A stretch of DNA of 64,000 nucleotides from NCBI GenBank assembly GCA_019828545.1, contig JACVRA010000124.1, forward strand, positions 124,001 to 188,000, given 5' to 3'. Shown here piece after piece: positions 40,766 to 52,454 of the stretch (position 1 is its first letter; each line of letters starts with the position of its first letter). Both the position numbers and the translations under genes were made by a program. The stretch comes from Paracamarosporium sp. OC-R06-R3 (lineage: Eukaryota > Ascomycota > Dothideomycetes > Pleosporales > Didymosphaeriaceae). The notes beneath the pieces were generated by a model that made no database searches, was not told the origin of the DNA, and worked only from the letters and a program-made list of their open reading frames with translations.

Positions 40766-42709
40766 ATGGACTCACCCCAGCATCATCCAACACCCCCGCA
40801 TGTTCCTGCGCCGAGCACCGGCACTGGTCAGAAAAGACCCGCGCCACGTGGATCGGCTTCTTATCCCCGCAAACGCGCCGTGACAGCCTGCCAGGTCTGT
40901 CGAGCACGCCGAACCAAATGCGACAACGCGAAGCCGGCGTGCTCCTTTTGCGTCAAGGTTGGCGCAAAATGCATTCAGGCACCGGTTGATCTCTCGAGCT
41001 TTGATCCTGCGAGCCTGCACATACTACAGCGTCTTGACGATCTGGAACAGCTTGTTCGCGACGGCGGTGGCACCACCTCAAGGAAAGAGGATTCTGGGTC
41101 AGCACTGAACGAGCCGAAACTGGATCCATCGCAGCTACTTCCATGCTCAATCGACGACATCCTGGGATGGGAATCGCTAAGGAAATTGCGCGCAGGCCAC
41201 GAGTTGAACACTCCAGCATTCCCTTGCACCAATACGTCAGCGTTGCAGATGACGACTTCTCCACCGAGATCTGGACTCGATGAATTCGAGCCTCATCAGA
41301 TCAAGCTATTGCTTGACAACTTCTTCAACTACGTGCATGTAAAGAACCCGATCCTGGACGAACAGCAGACACGGAAAGTTGTAAACAGAGTCTGCTTGCA
41401 TGGTATAGATTGGTCGCCAGATGCCTGTCTTGCCTTGCTAGTCTGTGCGCTCGGTACCATAGCTACGCCGCTCCACGGTGGGTACGTCCCTCGTGATTCA
41501 GAAGCGTACCGTACCGCTGAATCGTTCTTTCTGGCTGCCAAGAAGAGGCTCGGTCTTGTTCTGAGCACATCGAGTCTCATTGAGGCACAGTGCATGTTCT
41601 TTGCGGTAAGTCCCACGTTCCCATATCGAGGTAGGGAACGGAGCTAAACCATGTGGCTAGGGTGTGTATAGCATGTGTAAGTACATCGTAGGCGGAAGCG
41701 AGCCGAAACCAACGTATTGACCCCCAACACAGGTACGTTTGAAAGGATGCCAGCATGGCGGTACTTCATGCAGTCGTTAGCTTGCTGCCAGACGTTTCAA
41801 TCATTGAAAGCCTTTAGACAAGAGTACGGAGAGCAACTAGACGAGGCAGGACGCCGTTCAGCAGCAGCCGAGCAAGCCATCTACTGGTCAGCATGGAAGT
41901 CCGAGCGCGAAGTGAACGAGGATTTGAACCTGCCCGGCTATTTGTTTTCAGAAATCGACATCGCTGGGTACCCGCCGCTTTTCCCGACTCCGCCAAGCCA
42001 TGACGGCGAAGTACCAAGGTTGGTCAATCCGGAAACGGAAACACGCGAACAGACGTCTTGGTATTTCTACCTTTCTGAGATATCGCTACTGCGGCTGCGG
42101 CGCCGCATGGCTAAAGAGGTCATGGAGTTCGTACCAAATCGGGGACAGAGCCATATCGTCGGGCTCGCTCACAAAGTCGCAGATCGTGAATCCCAGATCG
42201 AGGACTGGATCCAAGCGTTGCCTGAGAACATGTCCATGCAAGCCCCAGCAGAAGAAGACAAAATCTGCCGCTTTGTTCTACGTGGGCATCTTATTAATGT
42301 GTGGGAGGTGCTGTACTGGCCATTCGTCAATTGGGCCATTACATCGGGTTCACGCACTCAAGACGCACCGCTCGTGCAGCATATAGCCAACAAAGGCCTG
42401 CAGATACACGTAGATCGAGTTCGTGTAAATCGTCCTGGTTTTTCGCATAGACACCACGGCACATTTTGCATGATCAAGTCCTGCACCCGCAGTGCGCTCG
42501 TACTGCTCGCCGCCGCGAACAGCTCCGCTTTTGTCGCTCTTGGAGAAGAGGGCTCCTGCGAGATTGAGAATGTTTACCATATGCCAAACGGTTGGTGCCG
42601 GGCTGTCGAAGAGGTCATCCAATTGGTCGAGGCGTGGGAACACGAGGCAGCTCATCTTTCTACCTTGGCGGCCAGCCTCCGTCTACTGTACCACAATTCA
42701 CTAGTGTGA
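40766..42709 (+). CDS. Zn2Cys6 transcription factor with 16-nt microexon
   Basis: Exons 40766-41605, 41661-41676 (16 nt) and 41733-42709; 610 aa. Start chosen at MDSPQHHPTPP; the open frame begins further upstream at 40571 but that part looks like leader. The zinc cluster has Cys42, 45, 52, 59, 62 and 69 (ACQVCRARRTKCDN, then CSFCVKVGAKC). After a short coiled-coil-like stretch (ILQRLDDLEQLVRDGG) follows the fungal-specific regulatory region, with LLLDNFFNYVHVKNPILDE, LVCALGTIATP and RMPAWRYFMQSLACCQTF. Probably controls the adjacent sugar porter and perhaps the GH5 gene. The microexon is required to keep the frame open and gives GVYSMCTFERM across the joins. Confidence 0.88.
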
Positions 42710-43053
42710 TTCGATGAAGGAACTAAAATCCGACCAGGCAGATTTCCGTAGAGAAATAGCATGCGGCTAATGACGACTCGTGCTCTTCAATTCCTAGACG
42801 TGCGCATACAAAGTCGGCTTTACCAGATACGGCCGCCCGCTCCACAGGCCTTCGCGGAGTGTCGGAAGCCGCAAGAACTTCGGATCGATGAACCTCGAGG
42901 GATATCTCCGGCAGACACAGAGTTAAGAAGCAAGACGTAAGCTATTTGAGAGCTCTAAACTTCGTCCGCAGACATCAGCACTTGTCAGCATCTCGACGTC
43001 GTCGCTACCTCGCTTTCACACCCCGTTCTTTCCATCTTGTTCCTGACTCCATC

Positions 43054-44499
43054 ATGGCTATTCATCCTACAAACCCAGCTTGTCAGCCACTGCGGGTACA
43101 TGGTGATGCCATCGTAAACGCCGCTGGTGAGCGTGTTGTGCTGAAGGGCACAGCTCTGGGTGGCTATCTCAACATGGAGAACTTCGTTACCGGGTACTCA
43201 GGCCACGAACACGAGCACCGAGCCGCACTTGCTTCTGTTCTAGGCAAGAAGAAGGCAAAGTTCTTCTTCGACCGGTTATTGCACTATTTCTTCACCGACG
43301 CAGATGCTGAGTTCTTCGCATCGCTGGGCATGAACTGTATCCGGCTGCCGTTCAATTACCGCCACTTTATTGACGACCAGGACCCGAAGTCGTTTAAGAA
43401 AGAGGGCTTTGAACTTCTCGACCGCGTCGTTAGCATCTGTTCAAGATACAATTTGTACGTCGTGCTGGATCTCCACGCCGCGCCGGGTGGTCAGAACCAG
43501 GATTGGCACTCTGATAGCGGGCTCAACAAGGCCATGTTCTGGGAATACCGCGTGTTCCAAGACCAGGCCATCGAGCTCTGGAAAGCAATCGTCGCACACT
43601 ACAAGGGCAATCCCGTAGTCTGCGGCTACAACCTCCTCAACGAGCCAGCAGATCCCGAGCACATCCGCTTAATCGCGTGGTACGAGCGCGCAGAAAAAGC
43701 CATCAGAGCCGTAGACCCGGACTCGCTGCTCTTCATCGACGGGAACACGTACTCGATGGATTTTACGTATTTCCAGAACGTCCTGCCGAATGCCGTCTAC
43801 GCGTGCCACGACTATGCCATGTTCGGGTTTCCGATTCCGGGACAGCCACTGTATTCTGGGAGTGACCAGCACAAGGACAAACTCAAGCGGCAGTTCGACC
43901 GCAAAGCGCTGTTCATGCGGGAGAACAAGGTGCCGATCTGGAACGGGGAGTTTGGCCCAGTGTATGCGAATGAGCGCGGTGATCCAGAAGCAGAGAAGGT
44001 TAATAGCGCACGCTACCACATGCTGCAGGACCAGCTGTCCATCTACGACCACGACAAGGTTAGCTGGAACATCTGGCTGTACAAGGACATCGGGTACCAG
44101 GGCATGGTCTACGTCAACCCGGACACGCCGTACATGAAGCTCGTTGGGGATTTCGTCGCCAAGAAGCAGAAGCTCGCACTTGACTTCTGGGGCTGTGTGG
44201 ATAAGGAGGGCGTCAAGGATGTGTATGGGCCGTTCGTGGAAGGCCTGAAGAAGATGGTGCCGGAGCACTTGCAGAAGAAGAAGTATCCGCATATCTGGAC
44301 GTTTGACAGGCAGATAGAGAGGGCGGTTAGGGAGTGCCTGATGAGTGAGTACTTAGGGTGGGAGTTCGCCGAGCTGTTCCAAGGGAAGACAGAAGCAGAG
44401 CTGGAAGAGTTGGCCAAGAGCTTCGCGTTCGAGAACTGTATCAAGCGGGATGGGTTGAACAGGATTTTGCAGGAGGATGGCAGAAAGTCGGCGAAATGA
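43054..44499 (+). CDS. Glycoside hydrolase family 5 enzyme, cytosolic
   Basis: Single exon, 481 aa from MAIHPTNPAC at 43054. The TIM-barrel GH5 marks are clear: LGMNCIRLPFNYRHF (89-105), VVLDLHAAPGGQNQ (137-149), acid/base Glu197 in YNLLNEPAD, CHDYAMFG, and nucleophile Glu299 in VPIWNGEFGP. No signal peptide is present, unlike secreted cellulases and exo-glucanases of the family. It probably acts inside the cell on an imported sugar or on a glycolipid; the substrate is unknown. The C-terminal 90 residues are charged and helical. Lies downstream of, and on the same strand as, the Zn2Cys6 gene. Confidence 0.9.
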   Translation: MAIHPTNPACQPLRVHGDAIVNAAGERVVLKGTALGGYLNMENFVTGYSGHEHEHRAALASVLGKKKAKFFFDRLLHYFFTDADAEFFASLGMNCIRLPFNYRHFIDDQDPKSFKKEGFELLDRVVSICSRYNLYVVLDLHAAPGGQNQDWHSDSGLNKAMFWEYRVFQDQAIELWKAIVAHYKGNPVVCGYNLLNEPADPEHIRLIAWYERAEKAIRAVDPDSLLFIDGNTYSMDFTYFQNVLPNAVYACHDYAMFGFPIPGQPLYSGSDQHKDKLKRQFDRKALFMRENKVPIWNGEFGPVYANERGDPEAEKVNSARYHMLQDQLSIYDHDKVSWNIWLYKDIGYQGMVYVNPDTPYMKLVGDFVAKKQKLALDFWGCVDKEGVKDVYGPFVEGLKKMVPEHLQKKKYPHIWTFDRQIERAVRECLMSEYLGWEFAELFQGKTEAELEELAKSFAFENCIKRDGLNRILQEDGRKSAK

Positions 44500-47400
44500 T
44501 TTGGGATACTTTCCATTGTTTGAGGCATTGTATCGGAGGTTTTCAATATGCGAGTATAGATGGGCTGTGTGACACATAAAGCGCCAGACACCTCATGGTA
44601 TGATGTAGCTTTTTTCGGAAAGGGGTGACGGCAGGTAGGTATATGCCTCACGTTTACAAGAAAACTGAATAGACGTTGATGATTAATCCTCCGTATCACA
44701 TCTTTGGCCTGCACAATTTTTGTTGAGAAGCTTGCCTCAGAGATACCGACTGTATGAAAAGACCTTGGAGAGCCGGCGACGAAAAGTTTTGTTCTAGCTG
44801 CATGCCGGCAACGTCTGCTCCAAAACTGATTTTTTGGGTAGGACCGATTCTGTCAAGCTTTTCGTGCAAGTTCGTTCGACTCGAGAGTGTTACCAGTGAA
44901 ACAAGTCCTTCGAGGATACGCTGGGGTGAGTTATGTCGTAGATAGAGCAATTTTTCACAGTGTGCCGATGACAGCCAGAATCGTGTTCAAGGTTGCTCGC
45001 ATGTTATTCGCCCGCTGTATGTCGGCGCTCGACATGGTCGTGACCTAAAAACATGCCGATGAGTGAATTCATGAGGTAGGATGGGCCGCGGATGGCCTCA
45101 AAAAGCCTCAAAACAAGATGGCTGAACGTGAAGAATTTTCTGCCTCTAGTTTCCTAACGTATGTTGCGGTCTAAGCTCGACGAGAGGTTTGTGTGGACCT
45201 GCCAGAGCGATGCCCGAGCATCGACCGACTCTTCAATACAGTGAGGCGTCAAGCGCCTATCCAGCCACCTTGTTGTTGCTAGATCTGCGAACGCCCTACC
45301 CTGCGAATCAGGGTCTTTGTATATAATGGCGTGGCCTAGACGACTGTTCGGGCTGTCATGCAGGGTCAAGGCTCTTGCATCGGGCACTGTCACCTAGGAA
45401 ACCCGAGCGCTACAATAAGGCACGTTGTGGTGAAACGGCCCAACATGCTCCACCATCGGAGTCCGGAGGGCCTTAGACTAGCTCCATTTGACAAGCACTG
45501 TCCTCGATGCAGCAAGACAGCGGCAACCATCAACCACGTCCAAGGATTCGAGAGGAACGGTCCGTCGATCGCGTTGGAGTGGAGTGACGCGTATGCATCG
45601 CATTCTCCTAATGATGCAATCTCGGTAAACAAGTCAGGAAAGGTCAGGTTGTCAGGACGATACGTCATGTCAGGTAGATGTGATGGCAAGGGATCGCAGT
45701 GTTCGTCGACACTTTGGCCGGTGTGCAGTCGGCACGCGGATAGTTTCTGCTATCGCAAAGGATATAAACAGAACCGCGACAGTGTTAGCTGTTCGAGGAA
45801 GCGAGCGCTAGTTCAGTAGAACGACCGCGTGGAGTCGGCGTATGGTGCGGCCGCGGCTTCGGTTTCGAGGCGATCGCCCCTTGTGCTCTCTGGGGAAGGT
45901 GTGCAAGGCTGCAGTTCGGAGTCTCTACGGGCGTACTGGATTGTGTCGAAAATGTCCGGTGAACGCACCCCAGGTAGTCGCAAACCGACGTAGGGGGTTA
46001 TGCTCGATCACTGCGACTCCGTGGAAGGCGAAACATGCGCGGGCAGCTCGGACACAATGCTGCTTCACGCGCGCAGCGTCTCTCGTGACTTTGCAGCATG
46101 GTCTGAGGGGGGAAGAATATGGGAACTGGCGAGAGACTAGGTTGGGACGTGTTCGTGGGGCAAGAGCCGCAGGAGCCGCGCTAACCAAAAGCAGCACACA
46201 CTAACTTGGGTGTCGGAGCTGGCACCGCGATTGGAAGGGATGCACACAAAGGTCAACGAATCTACAAATGACAGTGCTCGGAGCGATGATGAAGCCATTG
46301 CGTTGCGAAGCCTAGGGACGAAGCGAAATGATGAGTTGGTTTGGGCACTTCACGCCAGGCCGCGGCTGCGTAAAAGTGGAACATGTCGCAAACACCAAAG
46401 TATCGTCGTCCACGGGCGAAAGCTAACAGATGCGCGTGGCTTTTTGTATAAGCAGCGAAAGGGAGAATTTCATGGTCGATGCTCAAATCTGACGTCGTCC
46501 GGTAAGGCTGAAATTGCAGTTGATGATCGGCACCGATGCGTGGGTCTAGTTGACGGGGCATGGAGTGCACGGTACATCAGCTGAATCAGCGCCCTCTCCT
46601 TTGCCGCGCTGCAAGGACTGCCCTATTCCAGCATAACTAAAGATGCACTGTCGAAATCTGGCAAAGAGCTCGAGCTCATGCGACGCTTCAGGGCAGCTAG
46701 AGGTGAAACGGAATCGAGAAGCGCGGGCGCATGGGCGATGGATGATGCCAGCGACCAGGCGGCAGGTTACAGTGACGGGGTCGCGGCGGAGAATTTACAG
46801 CTGCGGAAAGAGATCGCCGGAAGTGATCCCAGGATTCCGGACGCGGCCTCGAGAGCGACCGTGAATGAGTCGACAGCAGACTCTGGCAGAACAAGGTTGC
46901 CGCGTCAAGCGGCCAGCGAAGCTTGAGAGGGCTCTCCGCGCAGGGTGCAACGGCCGACGAGAGCTACTGTGTGCGTCGTGTGGGAGCTGGCACGGGGCGT
47001 CCTCGGCAGTGTGCGCATCTGCGACGGCGGCGCGGTGGAGGGAATCTGGCTCTTTTGAGGGTTTCCACGTCGTCATGGGCCCGGAATAGGCTGGTTTGAG
47101 CGTTGCTGGCGGTGTCTGGCCCTGAGTCAGCGTGGACGGACACGCCGCCCAGTCGCATGGGCGCGTGAGCACGGCGGTCAAAGGACGACGAGGACTGCCG
47201 GTCGTCGAGGCGGTCAGACGGCGAGAGGCCAGGGCGACAGGCTGTCAGGTGCGGCGTGGGCTGGCATGCATGAGCAGCCCGATGCTGCATCGCCAACGCC
47301 CGCAGCAGGGTGCAGCGATCTGGATCCGGCGCCACAGAGGAGGGGATGCCTGCTCCGGCCGGGCGCGCCAGAAGCAACGGGCACTTAATACGCAGCGCAG

Positions 47401-47942
47401 TCATTCACCCTCCGCCATCCGCCATTTGCCATTTACCATTCACCTCCTGTGACGCCCTGTCTCGCCCGTGCGGCACCGTGCGCGCTTACTGCCCTGGCTC
47501 TGGTCCGTTCGCTGCTCCAAACCGCAACCGCAACCCGCACCCCGGCCCGTACACAAGAGCATACAAAGAAGGAGCCTCCCGCGCCACAGCTCAGCTGCAC
47601 CTGCTCCCTCGTCCTCCCCGACTCGCTGCACCACCTCCCCTCTCCTCCGCCTGGCCGCGCCGGCTCTTGGACGCCGCTGTTTTCTTCTTGCTCGCCGCCA
47701 ACAAAGACACCCGCATTCCGTGGTACTGCTCGCTTCGGCCCAAGCTACGCTACCAAGCCACTGCATACCGGGGAACCCACCCATGTACCGCTTTCATCTC
47801 GCGCTCCGTCCCGCATACAAGACCCAGTCCCGCCGCAATCGATTCCTCCCCTCGTCTGCTGCCGCCTTATCTGGTCCTGTTCCCTGAGCCGCCAAAGTGC
47901 GTCGCCCTCCAACATCTCCTCTCCACCTTACCTTTCAAAGTC
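44500..47942. other. 3.4-kb GC-rich interval without recognisable genes
   Basis: Several open frames of 80-150 codons exist on both strands, but none has natural protein texture or family marks; arginine-rich frames come from the base composition. The dispersed repeat families of 30-38 and 50-52 kb were not recognised here. The last part is the promoter and leader of the PH-domain gene. Confidence 0.45.
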
Positions 47943-49568
47943 ATGGATCCTACTGCCACAGGAACGTTGCCCGCTGCCCGCTCGCGGAGAGCCGAGCCAG
48001 CAGACCGACCAAGCAGCAATACGAACGCCCAATCGACCCCGCCCAGCTATGGATATCACAACACCTTTCACACTCACGCCACCCCGGTAACAACACTTCC
48101 GCCGTCTTACCAAATTGCAAACAGCTCCAAAACGCTCACGTGGGCCTACACGAAGCACCTTGAAGAGGCAGAGGCCGTGTGGAACAACACGTCGCCTCCG
48201 CCCTATGAATGCACCGTATTCAAAGGCGGAATCATGGGAATGAAGCAAGAGCTGACGGCCGTTTTCCAAGTCTCCAGGTCGAGAGATTGGAACGACGTCT
48301 ATGTCGTGTTGCAAGGGACTCAGCTCAACATCCACCGCATCAAGAGCCCCAGCATCCTCAGCAAGAACCGATCCCCTCTACCAGGACGCTTGATCCGGTC
48401 CTTCACCCTGCAGCATTCTGAAGTGGGCGTGGCGTCGGATTTCAAAAAGTCCCCGCTGATTCCGAAATCTCCGTTCGCACACCTGATCCCCGTCGCCGCC
48501 CGTAACAAATTGTATGAAACTGACCCTCATCTTTTCGAACCGGTCCGCGAACATGCAATCCGCTTGCGCTTGGAGACCGAACAGTTCCTGCTTTCCGCCA
48601 GCAGCCAAGAGGAGATGCTCGACTGGATAGAGATGCTGTGTGCAGCCGTCGACATCAGTCAGCCGTTGGAAGATCGATGCGAGCCACGTTATCGTAGCTT
48701 GCCTAGACGAACCCGGCGACAGCGTGTGCTGGATGGGTCGCGACTTGGCGAAAACTTAGAGAACCTGTCCAGTCTAGAGGCCGGCCGACGCATCATAGCT
48801 GAGCAGGAGGAAATTATCCGACAGCTCTATCCCCACTTGGCCGAAACCGCGAGTATTCCACAAGTGCAGGCACCCGATCTGTCCAATGCGTCTGGAGACC
48901 TGGATCGAGAAGAATTCGACGCTGATGATGTGCGATTCCCTTCGCAGCGGCCTAGCAGCGCCTCGCTGAGCCGATCTGCGTCCAACGAGGGCGAACCCAC
49001 CATGGAGGAGCGCCCTACGACCAGGGAGACATATGTGGACCCCAAAGATGCTCCCGTGATCCGGCCAAGTCAGTCTCAGATTCTCCGTTACCGACGACGA
49101 TGCGCGCCTGCGCTGCTTGCTTGCTCCCCGCGTGTCAGCGACGTTGTCATGTGCGGTGGCGAACGCGTGCGCATCAACACGAAGGAGAACGTATTGGTCG
49201 TCTATACCACGCACCCGCCCCGGTACGATGCGCATAATTTCCCGAAGACCAAGCGGGCACCGAAGATGCCCAAACCCACCCCTGCCCCCATTCACGTGGA
49301 GAGGCCTTCGTCCCCTCTGCGCGGCGTCAGCGACACATCGATTGAATCATTCGGATACGATCTGGCATCTACGTCTTCCGACTCGGCCGCCGAAGAGATC
49401 CGAGCTGGTGCTTCGTCGGAGCCGCCTTCGCCAACTGCATTGACGCAAGCCAAAGCCGATGCAGCTCGTCAACTGGTACGCATTGGCAAGAGCAGGCGAA
49501 GCGGCGACGATGTCAGAGAGAACGGCTTGAACCCAATGACGATTGGCGTTGCCGGACTCCTCGTCTAA
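47943..49568 (+). CDS. PH-domain protein of unknown role
   Basis: Single exon, 541 aa from MDPTATGTLPAARSRR. The open frame runs 211 codons further upstream, but that part is a Pro/Arg-rich shadow, and this ATG matches the first good protein texture. A pleckstrin-homology domain spans about residues 92-237: FKGGIMGMKQELTAVFQVS, DWNDVYVVLQGTQLNIHRI, then HAIRLRLETEQFLLSASSQ and EMLDWIEMLCAAV, the closing helix. The middle has a short coiled-coil (LEAGRRIIAEQEEIIRQLY). Ser/Pro-rich linkers and a conserved-looking block near 380-430 (CAPALLACSPRVSDVVMCGG) follow. PH domains bind phosphoinositides or proteins, so membrane recruitment is likely. No enzymatic domain. Confidence 0.82.
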   Translation: MDPTATGTLPAARSRRAEPADRPSSNTNAQSTPPSYGYHNTFHTHATPVTTLPPSYQIANSSKTLTWAYTKHLEEAEAVWNNTSPPPYECTVFKGGIMGMKQELTAVFQVSRSRDWNDVYVVLQGTQLNIHRIKSPSILSKNRSPLPGRLIRSFTLQHSEVGVASDFKKSPLIPKSPFAHLIPVAARNKLYETDPHLFEPVREHAIRLRLETEQFLLSASSQEEMLDWIEMLCAAVDISQPLEDRCEPRYRSLPRRTRRQRVLDGSRLGENLENLSSLEAGRRIIAEQEEIIRQLYPHLAETASIPQVQAPDLSNASGDLDREEFDADDVRFPSQRPSSASLSRSASNEGEPTMEERPTTRETYVDPKDAPVIRPSQSQILRYRRRCAPALLACSPRVSDVVMCGGERVRINTKENVLVVYTTHPPRYDAHNFPKTKRAPKMPKPTPAPIHVERPSSPLRGVSDTSIESFGYDLASTSSDSAAEEIRAGASSEPPSPTALTQAKADAARQLVRIGKSRRSGDDVRENGLNPMTIGVAGLLV

Positions 49569-50319
49569 GCGTCTCATCACATGCAACACGAGACTCAACT
49601 CTCACAAATTCCTTTGTTAGCTTTCCTTTGTCAGCATGAACCGGCGTCTTTCACACGAGATATAGACCACTCATTACTCAGCATCACATCCAGGCGTTCC
49701 ATCACTTCATTTCCAGCGTTCCTGAGTCCAACAAAGTGCAGGACACAGACATTTCCTACTAGTCTATGAGATACCCATTTGCTCGTTTCGGGCGCGGAGG
49801 CCTGTTTCGGCCCGGCTGCGCGCGTTGGTTGGAGTTTCAGTATAGGCGGGCTCCGCGATATGCACGCGTCATATCTGTATATAGATAGCTATAAGACGAG
49901 AATCGAAATGGGAAGCAGATGCAGGTGCTCGTTCGTTCGCCGAATGACTCAAAGCGTCTGGCTGCATCCAACACATTGCATCTCAACTTGACTCATTGCG
50001 ATTGTCTGACGTCTCGTCCATGGTATGCGTGCGTGCAGTGGCTGATGCATGGTATCGTAATCTGACAGCACAAGATGGGACATGTTTCTGGAAGCGAACG
50101 GACCGTAGGAATGCACTGCACTACTGTTCTATACCAACGCGTCGCAACCAAAGCAAACCCACAGACGCCAATCCCACACCCAGTCACCAGGCTACCTGTC
50201 CACCATGCTAGCCAGCCGTCACCCTCCCACGCACCAAACCACGGCTGACTCCCCCCGCTGTCCCCATGCACGCAGCATCCTCCCTGTACCTGACCCACCG
50301 CACCGGCTCCGTCCGCCTC

Positions 50320-50670
50320 GCAACGGATTCCAGAACGCCAACGCCAACGCCGCGTCCGCATGCGGAACGCGGTGTAGCCGTCCAGCCAGCTGCTTGGCGG
50401 GCGGGCGTGACTGAAGGCGGCTCCGTCGCAGCCCACGCTTCGCACTTCCATTTCTGCCTCGCGTCCTTCTATTGGTGGAGGCGCGGCATGGTACGCGAAG
50501 CATGCCGTGCTATGCTTGCCCACGCACTCTGGCCCCATCTCTCTCCACACTCCTCCTCATAGATTGCACTGCGGTACCGTAGATCCGACACAGCTAGCTA
50601 GCTAGCCAGCCAGCCAGCCAAGGCTCCCGCGCGAGTCCCAGGCCCAGGTAAGCACGCAGAGTCCAGAGCC
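50320..50670 (+). repeat. Dispersed repeat, fused copy of families seen at 34.2-34.4 and 38.0-38.24 kb
   Basis: The left half (50320-50440) is the inverted partner of 34290-34420. The right half (50430-50670) is the direct partner of 38000-38240. The junction word cttccatttctgcctcgcgt occurs in all of them, so this copy shows the fuller element of which the others are parts. Confidence 0.85.
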
Positions 50671-51945
50671 GCGTCGCGAGCGTTCGTGTGCGTGCGCTAC
50701 AGGCTCTGGGTACGAGCGGGTGGCGTGCCGGGTGGCTTGGCTGGACTTGCCTCTGTGGCATGGGCGGATCGAGCGGGCGGGCGATCGGTCGGTCGGGGCG
50801 GGCAGGCGGGCGAGGAGGCTGGGGATGGATGTGTGGAGGATGGATGTGTGGAGGTGTACGGGGGACGGTTCGGCGGAGCACGTGATGGGATGCGATGTGA
50901 CGGTGCGGTGCGTGCACGTCGTACGTACGCATAGCCAAAGGTCGATCTGGGAGCTGCTCGTGCGGGTGCAACGTGCCACTGAGTTCGGTCGTGGCGTGAA
51001 TGCGCGTCACGGCGGAGCGTAGCCCGGCATGCGGCGAGGGGGGGAGGAGGAGCATGTGCGCGCTCAGACATTTCCACCGATCACGCCTGCGTGTCGGCGG
51101 GCGACGGATGGTGTGATTCCAGAACAAAGTCGCTCTCTATGCTGTGTGCGGGAGCCGGAATGTGGCGATGTGCCTGCGTGCTTATCGGCGGGCTCATTTG
51201 AAATACGGGGTCGCGTACGAGCCAGAGGAATGCGCTTGCATGCTCCGGATATTGGGGGACGTTATTGTCAATACTGCTCCTCGCGTAGGTACACACGTAT
51301 GTAGCGGTGCGCATGAGAGGAGATACGCACGCGCCGGCGTGGTTGTGTACGGAGAGCGAGCGATAAGCATGCACCGCCGGGCGATATGAGATGCAACGCT
51401 CCAACTGCACGTATCCGCTGAACACTCGAGGGGTTTTATTTTTCCTTGCCCTACGGTGCGGATGTCTGCGAAGCCAGCCTCGCCTCCAGCACACTCTGAG
51501 GCCCAGTCGGACCCTTGTCGCACTACGATGCATGCCTGGCTCTTGTCCATGTGAAGCGGACTCCCATTGCACTGGTCCACACCCCCAACCGAAGAAGTAC
51601 GGGGTCGCCAAAGCGTCCAAAAGGCCATTGGCCAGAAATCTTACCCCGCGCTACGCATGCCCGTCATCGTGGACATGACTCGTGCTGCGCTTGCTGTCAG
51701 GACGGTTTGTACGTGGTTTTGCTACGGAGCTTCGTCGCGAGCTGGCTTGAACCTGAGCATCTTGCGCTTGCCCAATACCGCCATGCTGGTCTACCAGCTG
51801 CAGCACCGCTTCTTTATTTCGCGTCGTGTCAAGGGTTGCGTCGCGCCCGCGGTGGCGAAGGCAGCGATCTGGATTGCGGTCTTGGAGCTAGCGAGTTGGG
51901 CGTCGAATCGAAAGCTGACATGGCGACTTGCTGGACATGTTATTA
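50671..51945. other. GC-rich gene-free interval
   Basis: Low-complexity tracts (g-rich at about 50750-50860, cccacc-rich on the other strand) and frames without protein texture. A possible scrap of an unknown gene at about 51690-51940, open on both strands, is not identifiable. Confidence 0.4.
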
Positions 51946-52340
51946 GCCTGCCACGCCAAGGTTCTACAAGAAAGCTCGTGTTTATTGACTATTTAGTTGG
52001 CTGAATAGTTAATTAGGACGAGCTTCTTTGTGCTCGTACGCGCCCATACCACCTGCGTCTCCGGCATCTGCTCGCACGTGTGATACGTATACTTTGTCGC
52101 CAGTTGCAGTCTGCTGCACCGCTGCGGCCATGCCTACAAGGTGCGTGGCATGGTACACAGTCTGCACTACGCTGTACTATGCTGTGCCTACTATGCTTAC
52201 CCGCTCTCTCCATCTTTCTCCACACTCCCTCCTCATAGGATACACTGCGGTACTGTACCGTGGATTAGGCGCGTGGCATGGTACACGAACTAGACTATAA
52301 GGTGCGTGGCATAGTACGTGGTCTGGACTACGCTGTGCCT
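51946..52340. repeat. Dispersed repeat cluster: tail block, 12.3-kb block and GTAGTCCAG-type block
   Basis: 51950-52010 is the tail (ccacgccaaggttctacaag, ctcgtgtttattgac). 52005-52130 matches 12340-12510. 52190-52265 resembles 50530-50590 and 38110-38160. 52265-52340 contains ggcatggtacacgaactaga and gcatagtacgtggtctggac, the unit also seen at 36000, 36350 and 37670. Confidence 0.75.
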
Positions 52341-52454
52341 GCTCTCACCTTCTCTCCATACTCCTCACGCCTGCCTACCCGCTTAATCTGTGTATGCCAC
52401 AAAACCACGTCCACATATACGACGCTTGCAACGCGGCTCTATGCACCAGTAAGG

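Noticed and set aside
47310..47942. Upstream 211-codon extension of the PH-domain protein frame
   Set aside because: Arg/Pro-rich shadow texture in GC-rich DNA with no family marks; the ATG at 47943 begins natural protein sequence.
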